A stretch of 64,000 nt of DNA from Herbiconiux sp. SALV-R1 (GCF_013113715.1 NZ_CP053344.1:1302001-1366000), one strand, 5' to 3'; counted from the first letter of the stretch, positions 26,715 through 35,172 are shown. The notes: generated by a model not told the origin, from the sequence alone. Numbers and translations are program-made.

Positions 26715-27644
26715 ATGCCCGCCGACCCCACCAGCTCCCCGGTCGACCTCAACGACATGCTCGGCTACGTCGTCGTCGACACCGACGACGACGATCCCAT
26801 CCTGGTCGACCGCAACGGCGAGGTCGTCGACACCTGGCGCGAGGGCTACCCCTACGACCATCGCCTCGACCGCGATGAGTACGAGCTCACCAAGCGCCTG
26901 CTGCAGATCGAGCTGCTGAAGCTCCAGAACTGGATCAAGGCCGAGGGTCGCCGCCTCGTCATCGTCTTCGAGGGCCGCGACGCCGCCGGCAAGGGCGGCA
27001 CCATCAAACGCTTCACCGAGCACCTCAACCCGCGCGGCGCCCGGGTGGTGGCCCTCGAGAAGCCCACCGAGCGGGAGAGCACGCAGTGGTACTTCCAGCG
27101 CTACGTGAAGCACCTGCCGGCCGCCGGCGAGATGGTGCTGTTCGACCGCTCCTGGTACAACCGCTCCGGCGTGGAGCGCGTGATGGGCTTCTGCACCGAC
27201 GATCAGTACTCCCGCTTCCTGCTGCAGGCGCCCGCTTTCGAACGGATGCTCGTGCAAGACGGCGCCGACGTGGTCAAGTTCTGGTTCTCGGTGTCGAAGA
27301 GCGAGCAGCTCACCCGCTTCGCCATCCGCCAGGTCGACCCCGTGCGGCAGTGGAAGCTGTCGCCGATGGACATCGCCTCGCTCGACAAGTGGGACTCGTA
27401 CACCGTCGCGAAGGAGGCGATGTTCGCGGCCACCGACACCCCTGAAGCGCCGTGGACGGTGGTGAAGAGCAACGACAAGAAGCGCGCCAGACTCGAGGCC
27501 ATGCGGCACGTGCTGCACCGCTTCCCCTACGCCGAGCGCGACGACGAGATCGTCGGAACGCCCGACCCGCTCGTCGTCGGGCCCGCCGAAACGGTCTACG
27601 AGCGTGGCGAGAACGCGGGGAGCAGCGCGGCGGCCACCGCCTGA
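26715..27644 (+). CDS. ppk2: Polyphosphate kinase 2 family protein
   Basis: Kinase of the PPK2 family, moving phosphate between polyphosphate and nucleotides. The 309-residue protein has Walker A EGRDAAGKGG (86-95), the FDRSWYNR motif (about 143-150, then GVERVMGF), and the lid region VKFWFSVSKSEQLTRF. It matches class I PPK2 in length, with a single domain. The first 40 residues include an acidic DTDDDD run. The ATG at 26715 has a GAGGAGG site. Its 3' end overlaps the convergent hydrolase gene by 49 bp. Confidence 0.95.
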   Translation: MPADPTSSPVDLNDMLGYVVVDTDDDDPILVDRNGEVVDTWREGYPYDHRLDRDEYELTKRLLQIELLKLQNWIKAEGRRLVIVFEGRDAAGKGGTIKRFTEHLNPRGARVVALEKPTERESTQWYFQRYVKHLPAAGEMVLFDRSWYNRSGVERVMGFCTDDQYSRFLLQAPAFERMLVQDGADVVKFWFSVSKSEQLTRFAIRQVDPVRQWKLSPMDIASLDKWDSYTVAKEAMFAATDTPEAPWTVVKSNDKKRARLEAMRHVLHRFPYAERDDEIVGTPDPLVVGPAETVYERGENAGSSAAATA

Positions 27645-28624
27645 GGAGCCTCGATGTGGGCGAAGTGCCCCGCCTCGGGCACCACGGTGAGTGACACGTC
27701 GCGCACGACCCGCGCGAGCATCCGGTCGTCGTCGTCTCCCGCGAACACGTCGTCGTTTCCGCGCACCGACCGCACCGGGCAGCGGATGCGCGACCACCAG
27801 CCCTCGAGGTCGTAGCCCGCGGCGATGCGGGCGGCCTGCACGAAGGCCGCGGGTCGCACCTCGTCGGCGAGGGCGGCCACGACGGAGTCGGGCACGCGTC
27901 GCGGGTGCGCGAACAGGGGTGCGACGACGACCCCGAGCAGTCGCGCACGGCGGAGAGCCTTCAACAGCCGGGAGGCCCCACGGCCGAACGGCGCGAAGCA
28001 GCGCATCACGGCGAGGAGCCCGGCGAAGGCCGGCCGCCGGGAGGCCGCGTGCAGCGGGCGGCGCGCCACCTCGGCCACGGCGAAGGTGGCGGGGGAGACG
28101 AGGGAGGCGGAGAGCGTGGCCTCCGGCTCGGTGGCGGCGAGGTGCAGCGCGATGAAGGCGCCGAGCGAATGGCCCACGACGTGCCAGCTCGTGTAGCCGA
28201 GCGAGCGCAGCAGGTCGACGGCGGCGCCGGAGACGTCGTCGATGCCCGCGTCGGGATGGAAGGCCGGGCTGTCTCCCCAGCCCGGCAGGTCGAGCGCCAC
28301 GACGTCGAAGGGCGTGAGGCTGCGGCGATCGAGTTCGGCGAGGAGCGGTGTCCAGGTGGTCCACGAGCCCGCGGCGCCGTGCAGCAGGAGCGTCGCCACC
28401 CGCGACCCTGCGCCGTCGGAGAGAGCGCCCCGGCTGCCGCGCACCCGCGCCGAGACGGGGCCCAGGCGGGTGATCGACACCCGCCACTCGAAGCCGAGAG
28501 CACCCGCGTCGGTGGTGAGGCCGGTCGGGGCGTAGGGTTCCCGGTCGGGAGTGCCGGCGACGCCGAAGGGCGCAGGTGACGGCGCGCCGGGAGAAGGCGC
28601 GCCCGAGGAGGCACTCCGGGTCAT
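27596..28624 (-). CDS. Alpha/beta hydrolase
   Basis: A 342-residue serine hydrolase-like protein. The oxyanion region LLLHGAAGSWTTW is at about 79-91, the nucleophile elbow GHSLG is at 151-155 (S153), the acid is probably in RGNDDVF, and the histidine is in EAGHFAHIEAPQ near the C-terminus. The first 50 residues are a variable S/P/G-rich tail, so the true start could be later than the ATG at 28624. The family covers esterases, haloalkane dehalogenase-like enzymes and others; no substrate is assigned. The last 49 bp overlap ppk2 tail to tail. Confidence 0.88.
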   Translation of the reverse strand: MTRSASSGAPSPGAPSPAPFGVAGTPDREPYAPTGLTTDAGALGFEWRVSITRLGPVSARVRGSRGALSDGAGSRVATLLLHGAAGSWTTWTPLLAELDRRSLTPFDVVALDLPGWGDSPAFHPDAGIDDVSGAAVDLLRSLGYTSWHVVGHSLGAFIALHLAATEPEATLSASLVSPATFAVAEVARRPLHAASRRPAFAGLLAVMRCFAPFGRGASRLLKALRRARLLGVVVAPLFAHPRRVPDSVVAALADEVRPAAFVQAARIAAGYDLEGWWSRIRCPVRSVRGNDDVFAGDDDDRMLARVVRDVSLTVVPEAGHFAHIEAPQAVAAALLPAFSPRS

Positions 28625-28717
28625 GCAGGCGATTCGGAGCCGCCGCCGTCGCCGGATGGGAGCGGCGCGGCGACGGGATAGCGTAGACGCACGACGACGA
28701 CGAGGAGCGGAACGCGG

Positions 28718-29452
28718 GTGCGACGAGGGTTCGGGGTGATGCGCCTGCTGGTCGCTGCCCTCGGGGCCACGGCGTTGATCTTCGACTTCGACTACGTGCT
28801 CGGCTTCAGCACCTTCTCGGCCGAGAACTACTTCAGCTACTTCACCTTCCAGAGCAATCTCGCGAACGTCGTGGTGCTCGGCACCTCCGGTGTGCTGCTG
28901 CTCCGCGGTCACGTGGTGGGCCGCCTCCTGGTGAGCTTCCGCGCCATCGTCACCACCTACGTCATCGTCTCGGGGATCGTGTTCGCCCTCATCGTGTCGC
29001 AGGCGGGCAGCCACCAGTACCGCATCGAGGTGCCCTGGTCGAGCCAGGTGCTGCACTTCGTCATCCCCGCCTACCTCATCGCCGACTGGGTGATCGGCGT
29101 CGGGCGGGTGCGGCTGCGCTGGCGCACCGTGGCCATCGTGCTCGGCTTCCCCGTGGTGTGGGGGGTCTTCACGCTAATCCGCGGGTCGATCGTGCGCTGG
29201 TACCCGTACTTCTTCCTCGACCCCGACCAGGTGAGCGGGCCCGGGGAGTTCGTGCTCTACTGCGGCATCGCGCTCGGCCTGTTCGCCGGCATCATGGCCG
29301 GGCTCGTCGCTCTCTCGCGGCTGCGGCCGCTCAGGGCACCGCGGTGGGCGTCGTGGCCGGCGTCGGCGTGGCGGTCATGGTCTCGTCGACGAACGGCGCC
29401 AGGGTGGCCAGCGCCGTCTCGACGAACTCGGAGTCGCCGAGCTTCGAGGTGA
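28718..29452 (+). CDS. Pr6Pr-like integral membrane protein
   Basis: A 244-residue membrane protein with about six hydrophobic segments (near residues 10-28, 40-65, 75-95, 105-130, 140-160 and 175-200) and aromatic loops such as FSYFTFQSNLAN and RWYPYFFLDP. This resembles the Pr6Pr/FAR-17a/AIG1-like family. Start GTG 28718 has GAGGAG about 10 bases upstream; ATG 28739 is an alternative. The last 45 residues are arginine- and tryptophan-rich and read through the opposite-strand amine oxidase gene for 122 bp, so the ancestral stop was probably lost near 29330. Confidence 0.75.
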   Translation: MRRGFGVMRLLVAALGATALIFDFDYVLGFSTFSAENYFSYFTFQSNLANVVVLGTSGVLLLRGHVVGRLLVSFRAIVTTYVIVSGIVFALIVSQAGSHQYRIEVPWSSQVLHFVIPAYLIADWVIGVGRVRLRWRTVAIVLGFPVVWGVFTLIRGSIVRWYPYFFLDPDQVSGPGEFVLYCGIALGLFAGIMAGLVALSRLRPLRAPRWASWPASAWRSWSRRRTAPGWPAPSRRTRSRRASR

Positions 29453-30797
29453 CCGAGACGTCGTCGGATGCGGTGAGACCGATGAGGATGGCCTGGCCGG
29501 TCGAGGGGAGCAGGTTGATCCACTCCGCGATCACCGAGGTGTCGTCGACGACCGAGAGCACGGTGGCCTCCGTCGACCAGAACGGCTCGTCGAAGCGCAG
29601 CCAGAGCTGCTCGAGGCGGCCCACGCCGAGCTTCGCGATGGCCGTCGAGCTGGCCTCGGGCAGCGGCGGGGCGAACTCGATGGTCTCGGCCTGCAGCACC
29701 CCGAGCGGCACGGTCACGACGACCCGGTCGACCGAGAGCGACTCGCCGGTGCCGAAGCGCAGGCTCGCGCCGTCGTCGTCGTAGCCGATGCGGATGACCG
29801 TGCTCGACAGCAGCACGTCGAGCCCCTCGAGGCAGTCGCGCACCAGCGTGTCGAGACCGCCCACCACGAGCCCGGTGCCGTCGACGAGCCCCGGCTTGTC
29901 GAGGCCGTAGGAGGCCGAGAGGGCGAACGGCCCGGCGCCGTACCGGCTCGCGATGGTCGTGTCGAGGTACTGGGTGAGCGCTTCGTCGGGCGCGAGCGGT
30001 CCACCGTCGGCGGGGCTCGTCGTGGGTGTCGAGGGCGCCACCATGGCCAGGGCTCCCGACTCCGCGAGTGCCGAGGCGAGCGAGGTGTCGGCCTCCTGGG
30101 CCTTCGCCCACGCGACCGCGGCGGCCACCGCATCCGGGCCCGCCGTCGAGGGGGCGACGACGGTGCCGTCCTCCGTGCGCAGCTCGGCGCTGGCGTCGAG
30201 GGTGAGGGTGTCGACGTCGGATGCGGTGAGCAGCTCGTCGAGACCGGTGCCGGTGACGGAGGCGGCGCCCAGTTCGACCGGGAACGGCCAGCCCGCCTCG
30301 TCGCGGGTGTCGATGCGGCCGCCGACCCGGTCGCGCGCCTCCACGACCACGACGTCGAAGCCCGCCGCGGTGAGGTCTCGGGCGGCGGTCGCCCCCGCGA
30401 GGCCCGCGCCGATCACGGCGATGCGTTCGCCCGGGTCGCCGAGCGCGACCACCGAGGCGGCGGCGGACTCGCCGGAGCGGGCCGCGCCCACGACGGTGCC
30501 GGGGAACTCCGCCGAGGTGGCTTCGCCCGCGAAGAACACCCTGCTCTGCACGGGTTCGCGGAGGGTGGCCCGGTCGCCCGGGTCGGCGCCCACCGGCGTC
30601 ATGCTGAACGAGCCGAGGGAGTACGGGTCGTCGGCCCAGGCGCTGCGGAGGTAGGCGGCGGGCGCGGGAACGGGGGAGAGCGGCCCGACGGTGGGCGTGA
30701 TGCTCGGGGTCGGCGCGGGCGCCTCCGGAACGCAGGCGGCGAGTGTGGCGAGCGTGGCAGCCGAGAGCGCCCCCGCCAGGAAGGTGCGCCGTTCCAT
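29331..30797 (-). CDS. Flavin amine oxidase-like lipoprotein with permuted FAD-binding segments
   Basis: A 488-residue FAD-dependent oxidase. The N-terminus ERRTFLAGALSAATLATLAAC combines a twin-arginine-like motif with a lipobox (C22), so export as a lipoprotein is likely. The order of the rest is odd. The segment that ends ordinary amine oxidases (DDPYSLGSFS, then RVFFAGEATS at about 86-95, then GAARSGESAAA) comes first, at about residues 54-115. The Rossmann start IAVIGAGLAGATAARD (GxGxxG at 130-135) and VVEARDRVGGR follow it. The substrate-domain motifs come last, and the protein ends in a T/P tail with no second copy of the FAGEATS segment. Substrate unknown. The GTG at 30803 is an alternative start. 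Confidence 0.85.
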   Translation of the reverse strand: MERRTFLAGALSAATLATLAACVPEAPAPTPSITPTVGPLSPVPAPAAYLRSAWADDPYSLGSFSMTPVGADPGDRATLREPVQSRVFFAGEATSAEFPGTVVGAARSGESAAASVVALGDPGERIAVIGAGLAGATAARDLTAAGFDVVVVEARDRVGGRIDTRDEAGWPFPVELGAASVTGTGLDELLTASDVDTLTLDASAELRTEDGTVVAPSTAGPDAVAAAVAWAKAQEADTSLASALAESGALAMVAPSTPTTSPADGGPLAPDEALTQYLDTTIASRYGAGPFALSASYGLDKPGLVDGTGLVVGGLDTLVRDCLEGLDVLLSSTVIRIGYDDDGASLRFGTGESLSVDRVVVTVPLGVLQAETIEFAPPLPEASSTAIAKLGVGRLEQLWLRFDEPFWSTEATVLSVVDDTSVIAEWINLLPSTGQAILIGLTASDDVSVTSKLGDSEFVETALATLAPFVDETMTATPTPATTPTAVP

Positions 30798-30937
30798 GTC
30801 CACTGCCGTGCTGCCGATCTCGCCTCGTGCTCCTCGCGCGGTGCCGGATGCTCCCCGCGATGTGGAGTGTCTCCACGTTATCCAACGCTCGGGGGATTCG
30901 CTGCGCCGAGTGCCCCCGGCGCTGGGATGATGGGCTC

Positions 30938-31390
30938 ATGATCTCGATCGAGCTGGCCAGGGCGCTGCGCACGGCCGGGCTGCGCTGGCACCCGCGTTCG
31001 CAGGACGGCTTCGTCGTGGAGTCGGCCGAGGGCGACGGCGAGGTGTACACGGTGAGCGAGATGACCGTCGACGTGCACGAGTACCCCACCGGAACACTCA
31101 TCGGCTTCAACGGCACCACCGAGTGGGCGCTCGACTCGGTCGCCCTCGCCGACACGCTGTGGCTGCCGCGCGAAGACCAGCTGCGCGAGCTCCTCCGCGA
31201 CGGCTTCCACGGTCTCGAGATCGACCGCGGCTTCGACCCGCCCCGGTTCCTCGTCACCGCGACGGTGCGCGGCAACCGGCGGGTGTACGAGGCGGAGAGC
31301 GCGGCCGACGCCTACGGCGAGGCCCTGCTCGACCTCATCGTGCAGAGCCTGGTGGCCGAGCCCGGTAGCGATGTCGGCCCCCCGCAATAG
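30938..31390 (+). CDS. Conserved hypothetical protein
   Basis: A 150-residue soluble protein starting MISIELARALRTAGLRWHPRSQDGF, with a middle TVDVHEYPTGTLIGFNGTTEW and an ending LLDLIVQSLVAEPGS. No catalytic motif, signal peptide or membrane segment is visible. Similar proteins occur in related actinobacteria under misleading pilus-assembly names; nothing here supports that. The ATG at 30938 was chosen for the family-like N-terminus. The aldo/keto reductase gene starts 9 bp after it. Confidence 0.75.
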   Translation: MISIELARALRTAGLRWHPRSQDGFVVESAEGDGEVYTVSEMTVDVHEYPTGTLIGFNGTTEWALDSVALADTLWLPREDQLRELLRDGFHGLEIDRGFDPPRFLVTATVRGNRRVYEAESAADAYGEALLDLIVQSLVAEPGSDVGPPQ

Positions 31391-31399
31391 GCTGGAGGA

Positions 31400-32230
31400 A
31401 TGACAGACAGCTCCGTGCCCCTCGTCACCCTCAACAACGGCATCGACATCCCCCAGCTCGGCTTCGGCGTGTTCAAGGTCGACCCCGACAAGACCGGTCG
31501 CGTGGTGCGCGACGCCCTCGACGTGGGCTATCGGCACCTCGACACCGCCGCCATCTACCACAACGAAGAAGGCGTCGGCCACGCGGTGAAGGAGTCGTCG
31601 CTCGACCGCGACGAGCTCTTCATCACCACGAAGCTCTGGAACGACCAGCAGGCCAACGCCCTCGAGGCCTTCGACAAGAGCCTCGCCCGCCTGCAGCTCG
31701 ACTACGTCGACCTCTACCTCATCCACTGGCCGGCACCCGAGCGCGACAGCTACCTCGAGGCGTGGCGCTCGCTCGAGTCGATCCTCGAATCGGGCCGGGC
31801 CAAGGCCATCGGTGTCTCGAACTTCACCATCGACCACCTCGAGCACCTCATCTCCGAGACGCAGATCGTGCCCGCGGTGAACCAGGTCGAACTGCACGTC
31901 GACTTCCAGCAGACCGAGCTGCGCGCCTACGCCGCCGAGCAGGGCATCGCCATCGAGGCCTGGGGCCCGCTCGGCCAGGGCAAGATCAACCGGTCGGAGG
32001 AGCTCGCCGGCATCGCGGCGGCCCACGGCAAGACCGTGCCGCAGACGATCCTGCGCTGGCACCTGCAGATCGGCAACATCGTCATTCCGAAGAGCAACAA
32101 CAAAGACCGCATGGCCGAGAACTTCGACGTCTTCGACTTCGAGCTCAGTCAGAGCGAGATCGCCGCCATCGCGGGCCTCGACCGCGGCGAAGACGGCAGG
32201 GGCGGCAGTCACCCGCTCAAGGTCAACTGA
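31400..32230 (+). CDS. Aldo/keto reductase
   Basis: NADPH-dependent reductase of carbonyl compounds, 276 residues, TIM-barrel fold. Motifs: the catalytic Asp and Tyr in GYRHLDTAAIYHNEEGVG, the Lys in FITTKLWN, the His in DLYLIHWPAP, GVSNFTIDHL, and the coenzyme-binding end VIPKSNNKDRMAEN. It matches the AKR5-type enzymes (2,5-diketo-D-gluconate reductase-like), but substrate use across this group is broad. The ATG at 31400 has GGAGGA just upstream. Its end overlaps the convergent DUF1295 gene by 8 bp. Confidence 0.94.
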   Translation: MTDSSVPLVTLNNGIDIPQLGFGVFKVDPDKTGRVVRDALDVGYRHLDTAAIYHNEEGVGHAVKESSLDRDELFITTKLWNDQQANALEAFDKSLARLQLDYVDLYLIHWPAPERDSYLEAWRSLESILESGRAKAIGVSNFTIDHLEHLISETQIVPAVNQVELHVDFQQTELRAYAAEQGIAIEAWGPLGQGKINRSEELAGIAAAHGKTVPQTILRWHLQIGNIVIPKSNNKDRMAENFDVFDFELSQSEIAAIAGLDRGEDGRGGSHPLKVN

Positions 32231-33059
32231 CGCGCGCGGGCCGTGGTTCCCGTTCTCGCGAGCGCGGGAACCACGGCACCAGCGGCGAGGTGCGTCGACG
32301 GTAGTCGGCGTACTCGGGGTACTTCGAGAGCGTGATGCTCTCGGTGAAGATCGTCGAGCCGATGAACAGGGCGGTGAGCAGCACTGGCCCCGCCACGGTC
32401 CACTGCAGCAGCGACCCTGCCGACACGGCTCCGATGAAGAAGAGCACCCACCACTGCGCCTGCTCGAAGAAGAAGTTCGGGTGCCGCGAGAAGCGGAAGA
32501 GGCCCGTCTGCAGGAAGCGGAGGTTCGATTCCCGGCCGGCCCGCGCATCCGCCCGCTTGCCCTGGTGGAACACCCACTGCTGCTGATCGGCCACGGTCTC
32601 GCCGACGAGCAACGCGACGACGAGCGCGAGCAGCACGGCGTCGAGGGCGCCGAACGGGGTCGCCCGGTGCTGGAAGGCGGTGAACGCGGGCATGGCGATG
32701 AGGAAGAGGATGACGCTCTGGTACGCCGAGATGAAGAACAGGTTGAACAGCTGGAACTGCGCCCGCGACATCCGGCCCCTGAGCACCGCCCAGCGGTAGT
32801 CTTCGCCGCCTCGCCCGTAGCCGCCCTTGCGGGCGAAGTTGAAGGTGAGGCGGGCGCCCCACAGGGTGACGACGACGGCCATGAGGTTCAGGCGCAGGTC
32901 GGAGAAACCGGCTGCGCCGGCGAAGATCCAGAGGTAGATCACCGGGATGACCGACCAGAGGCGGTCGACCCAGGAGTACTCCCGCGTCAGCAGCGAGAGC
33001 ACCCAGACGACGGCGCACGACACGACGAGAACCCAGAGCGAGGCGACGAGCGGAGCCAT
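32223..33059 (-). CDS. DUF1295 / steroid-5-alpha-reductase-like membrane protein
   Basis: A 278-residue membrane protein with six to seven hydrophobic segments. The C-terminal domain carries the family motif: LRFLQTGLFRFSRHPNFFFEQAQWW, then PEYADYRRRTSPLVPWFP, as in isoprenylcysteine methyltransferase and 3-oxo-5-alpha-steroid 4-dehydrogenase relatives. The substrate is not known. The ATG at 33059 is preceded by TAAGAT about 8 bases upstream and no Shine-Dalgarno, pointing to a leaderless transcript. It is divergent from garA. Confidence 0.87.
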   Translation of the reverse strand: MAPLVASLWVLVVSCAVVWVLSLLTREYSWVDRLWSVIPVIYLWIFAGAAGFSDLRLNLMAVVVTLWGARLTFNFARKGGYGRGGEDYRWAVLRGRMSRAQFQLFNLFFISAYQSVILFLIAMPAFTAFQHRATPFGALDAVLLALVVALLVGETVADQQQWVFHQGKRADARAGRESNLRFLQTGLFRFSRHPNFFFEQAQWWVLFFIGAVSAGSLLQWTVAGPVLLTALFIGSTIFTESITLSKYPEYADYRRRTSPLVPWFPRSREREPRPARVS

Positions 33060-33159
33060 GCGCACATCTTAGGCGGCGCCCGGAGAACGGAGAGGGAATT
33101 CGCGGGTCTGGCGGTGCCCGTCATCCACTACGCTGGGGGGAGCAAGGAGGGCATGAGGG

Positions 33160-33645
33160 ATGACCACGAGTAACAGCGAAGACGACCGCACGAAGATCAT
33201 CCCTGTCAACCCGCCCACCGGCGACACCACCATCTCGCTCACCGGCGAGTTCGCCGCCCAGCTCGCGGCCCTCGAGGGCGGTGTCAGCTCTGAGGAGCTC
33301 GAGTCGATCGCGGCGCTGCCGTCGGGTTCGGCGCTGCTCATCGTGCGCCGCGGCCCGAACGCCGGCGCACGCTTCCTCCTCGACACCGCGGTCACCACGG
33401 TTGGGCGTCACCCGAACGCCGACATCTTCCTCGACGACGTCACGGTCTCGCGCCGTCACGCCGAGTTCGCGCGGCACGGCCACTCCTTCGTCGTGCGCGA
33501 CCTAGGTTCGCTGAACGGCACCTACGTGGGCGGTGTCAGGGTCGAAGAAGCGCTCCTCGACGACGGAGCCGAAGTGCAGATCGGCAAGTTCCGCCTCACG
33601 TTCTACCCATCACGCATCGACGTGGTGAGCGCCGCGGGCCAGTAG
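33160..33645 (+). CDS. garA: FHA-domain protein of the GarA/OdhI type
   Basis: Phospho-dependent regulator that in relatives binds and inhibits 2-oxoglutarate dehydrogenase and controls glutamate metabolism. The 161-residue protein has an N-terminal phospho-acceptor motif GDTTISLTGEF (T23 and T24), the counterpart of the ETTS motif phosphorylated by PknB/PknG. The FHA domain at about 60-150 has VGRHPNADIFLDD, SRRHAEF and LGSLNGTYV. The GGAGGG-type site and a -10-like TACGCT (33129-33134) precede it. Its stop touches the GTG of the next gene, as in mycobacteria, where garA precedes the ftsR homologue. Confidence 0.93.
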   Translation: MTTSNSEDDRTKIIPVNPPTGDTTISLTGEFAAQLAALEGGVSSEELESIAALPSGSALLIVRRGPNAGARFLLDTAVTTVGRHPNADIFLDDVTVSRRHAEFARHGHSFVVRDLGSLNGTYVGGVRVEEALLDDGAEVQIGKFRLTFYPSRIDVVSAAGQ

Positions 33646-34343
33646 TGCCGAGCGCCGCACAGTCGTCTTCAACACCGTCGGGTCACCTGCTCGGCATCGG
33701 TCAGGTGCTCGCGAAGCTCACGACCGAGTTCCCCGACCTCACGCCCTCGAAACTGCGGTTCCTCGAGGAGCGCGGGCTCGTGCATCCCGCCCGCACACCC
33801 TCGGGCTACCGCAAGTTCTCGCAGAACGACCTCAGCCGCCTGCGGCTCATCCTCGGGCTGCAGCGCGACTGCTACCTGCCGCTCGCCGTCATCAAGGACT
33901 ACCTGGCCGACGTCGACGCCGGTCTCAACCCGCCCATGCCGGGGGCGGTGCTGCCGGGCGGGTCGTCCATCCTGCAGACCGGGCGCCGGCTCAGCCGCGA
34001 CGAACTCACCCGCGAGGCGGGCGCCACCCCCATGCTCGTGCAAGACGCGTTCTCGGCACAGGTGCTGAGCCCGGCCGAGAGCTACGGCGAAGACGCGCTC
34101 AACGTCATGAAGGCGCTGGTCGAGCTGCAGCGCTCGGGAATCGAGCCGCGGCACCTGCGCGGGTTCAAGCAGGCCACCGAGCGCGAACTGGGGCTCATCG
34201 AGAGCGCCCTCATGCCCGTCGCCAAGCGCCGCGACCCGTCGAGCCGGGCGAAGGTCGCCGAACTGGCGCTCGAGATCGCCGGTCAGCTCGAGATCGTGCG
34301 GTCGAGCCTCATCAGGTCGGCGCTCGGGCGGATCGCGCCGTGA
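33645..34343 (+). CDS. ftsR: MerR-family regulator, FtsR type
   Basis: A 232-residue regulator of the kind that in Corynebacterium activates ftsZ. The MerR-like winged helix is at about residues 17-75 (IGQVLAKLTTEFPDLTPSKLRFLEERGLV, then GYRKFSQNDLSRLRLIL). A longer C-terminal helical part than in classical MerR proteins follows, with no metal-binding cysteines. GTG start overlapping the garA stop by one base. The garA-ftsR pair is conserved across actinobacteria (Rv1827-Rv1828 in M. tuberculosis). Confidence 0.9.
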   Translation: MPSAAQSSSTPSGHLLGIGQVLAKLTTEFPDLTPSKLRFLEERGLVHPARTPSGYRKFSQNDLSRLRLILGLQRDCYLPLAVIKDYLADVDAGLNPPMPGAVLPGGSSILQTGRRLSRDELTREAGATPMLVQDAFSAQVLSPAESYGEDALNVMKALVELQRSGIEPRHLRGFKQATERELGLIESALMPVAKRRDPSSRAKVAELALEIAGQLEIVRSSLIRSALGRIAP

Positions 34344-34515
34344 GCGGGGTCACGCGGTTCACGCGGCGTGCGCGGCGCGCGCGGCTTGCGCGCTTCGCGG
34401 GTCCGGTTCGCGACACGCCGCACGCGAGTGGTGGATGTCGTTGCTCCGGGGTGCTCGCCTCGATAGCGTGGGGTGAACGCGCCGCACGGCCGTGCCATGG
34501 AGAGGGAAGGCCCTG

Positions 34516-35064
34516 ATGAGCGAGCTGAGCAAGAACGACGATTCTCGCTACGACCTCGGTCTCCTGTTCACCGACGGACTGCCCGACCTCGACAACGCCG
34601 AGGGCTACCGTGGCGCCGTCGCAGCACGCGCCGCCGGCATCACCTACCGGCAGCTCGACTACTGGGCGCGCACCGCGCTCGTCGAGCCCACCGTGCGTGG
34701 CGCGGCGGGCTCCGGCTCGCAGCGCCTCTACGGCTTCCGCGACATCCTCGTGCTCAAGCTCGTCAAGCGCCTCCTCGACACCGGCATCTCGCTGCAGCAG
34801 ATCCGCACCGCCATCAACCAGCTCCGCGAAGCCGGCATCAACGACCTCGCCCAGACCACCCTCATGAGCGACGGCGCCAGCGTCTACCTCTGCACCTCCA
34901 ACGACGAGGTCATCGACCTCGTCAGCCGCGGCCAGGGCGTCTTCGGCATCGCCGTCGGCAAAGTCCTCCGCGAGGTCGAGAACTCGCTGGTCGACCTCGA
35001 TCCGGCGGTCGCCGATCCGGCCGATGAGCTCGCGGCGCGAAGGGCTGCTCGCAAGATCTCGTAG
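34516..35064 (+). CDS. MerR-family regulator (Rv1830-like)
   Basis: A 182-residue MerR-type DNA-binding protein. The helix-turn-helix is at about residues 32-95 (AAGITYRQLDYWARTALVEPT, then SGSQRLYGFRDILVLKLVKRLLDTGISLQQIRTAINQLRE). A C-terminal sensor-like part with VYLCTSNDEVIDLVSRGQGVFGIAVGKV follows. The ATG at 34516 has GGGAAGG upstream. In M. tuberculosis this protein follows a DUF151 bifunctional nuclease (Rv1829), but here the nuclease gene is absent and 172 bp of non-coding DNA stands in its place. Confidence 0.9.
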   Translation: MSELSKNDDSRYDLGLLFTDGLPDLDNAEGYRGAVAARAAGITYRQLDYWARTALVEPTVRGAAGSGSQRLYGFRDILVLKLVKRLLDTGISLQQIRTAINQLREAGINDLAQTTLMSDGASVYLCTSNDEVIDLVSRGQGVFGIAVGKVLREVENSLVDLDPAVADPADELAARRAARKIS

Positions 35065-35172
35065 CGCCTTCCGCTCGCCGCGCGGCCGGATCGGCTCCGC
35101 CTCTGTGCTGGCTGCGGTCGCGGCCGTGCTGCGCGCGGCTGCGACCGGCGTCGCCGGTCCTTGCCCGGCGCC

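Noticed and set aside
24765-27644. A continuous frame joining a region of the LAL regulator gene to ppk2, suggesting a fusion protein
   Set aside because: The part before 26715 is an out-of-frame shadow of the LuxR-type gene; ppk2 has its own strong ribosome site at 26704-26710.
32209-33018. A second, 269-codon frame on the - strand overlapping the DUF1295 gene
   Set aside because: It is arginine-rich and lacks membrane segments; the other frame has the family motif.
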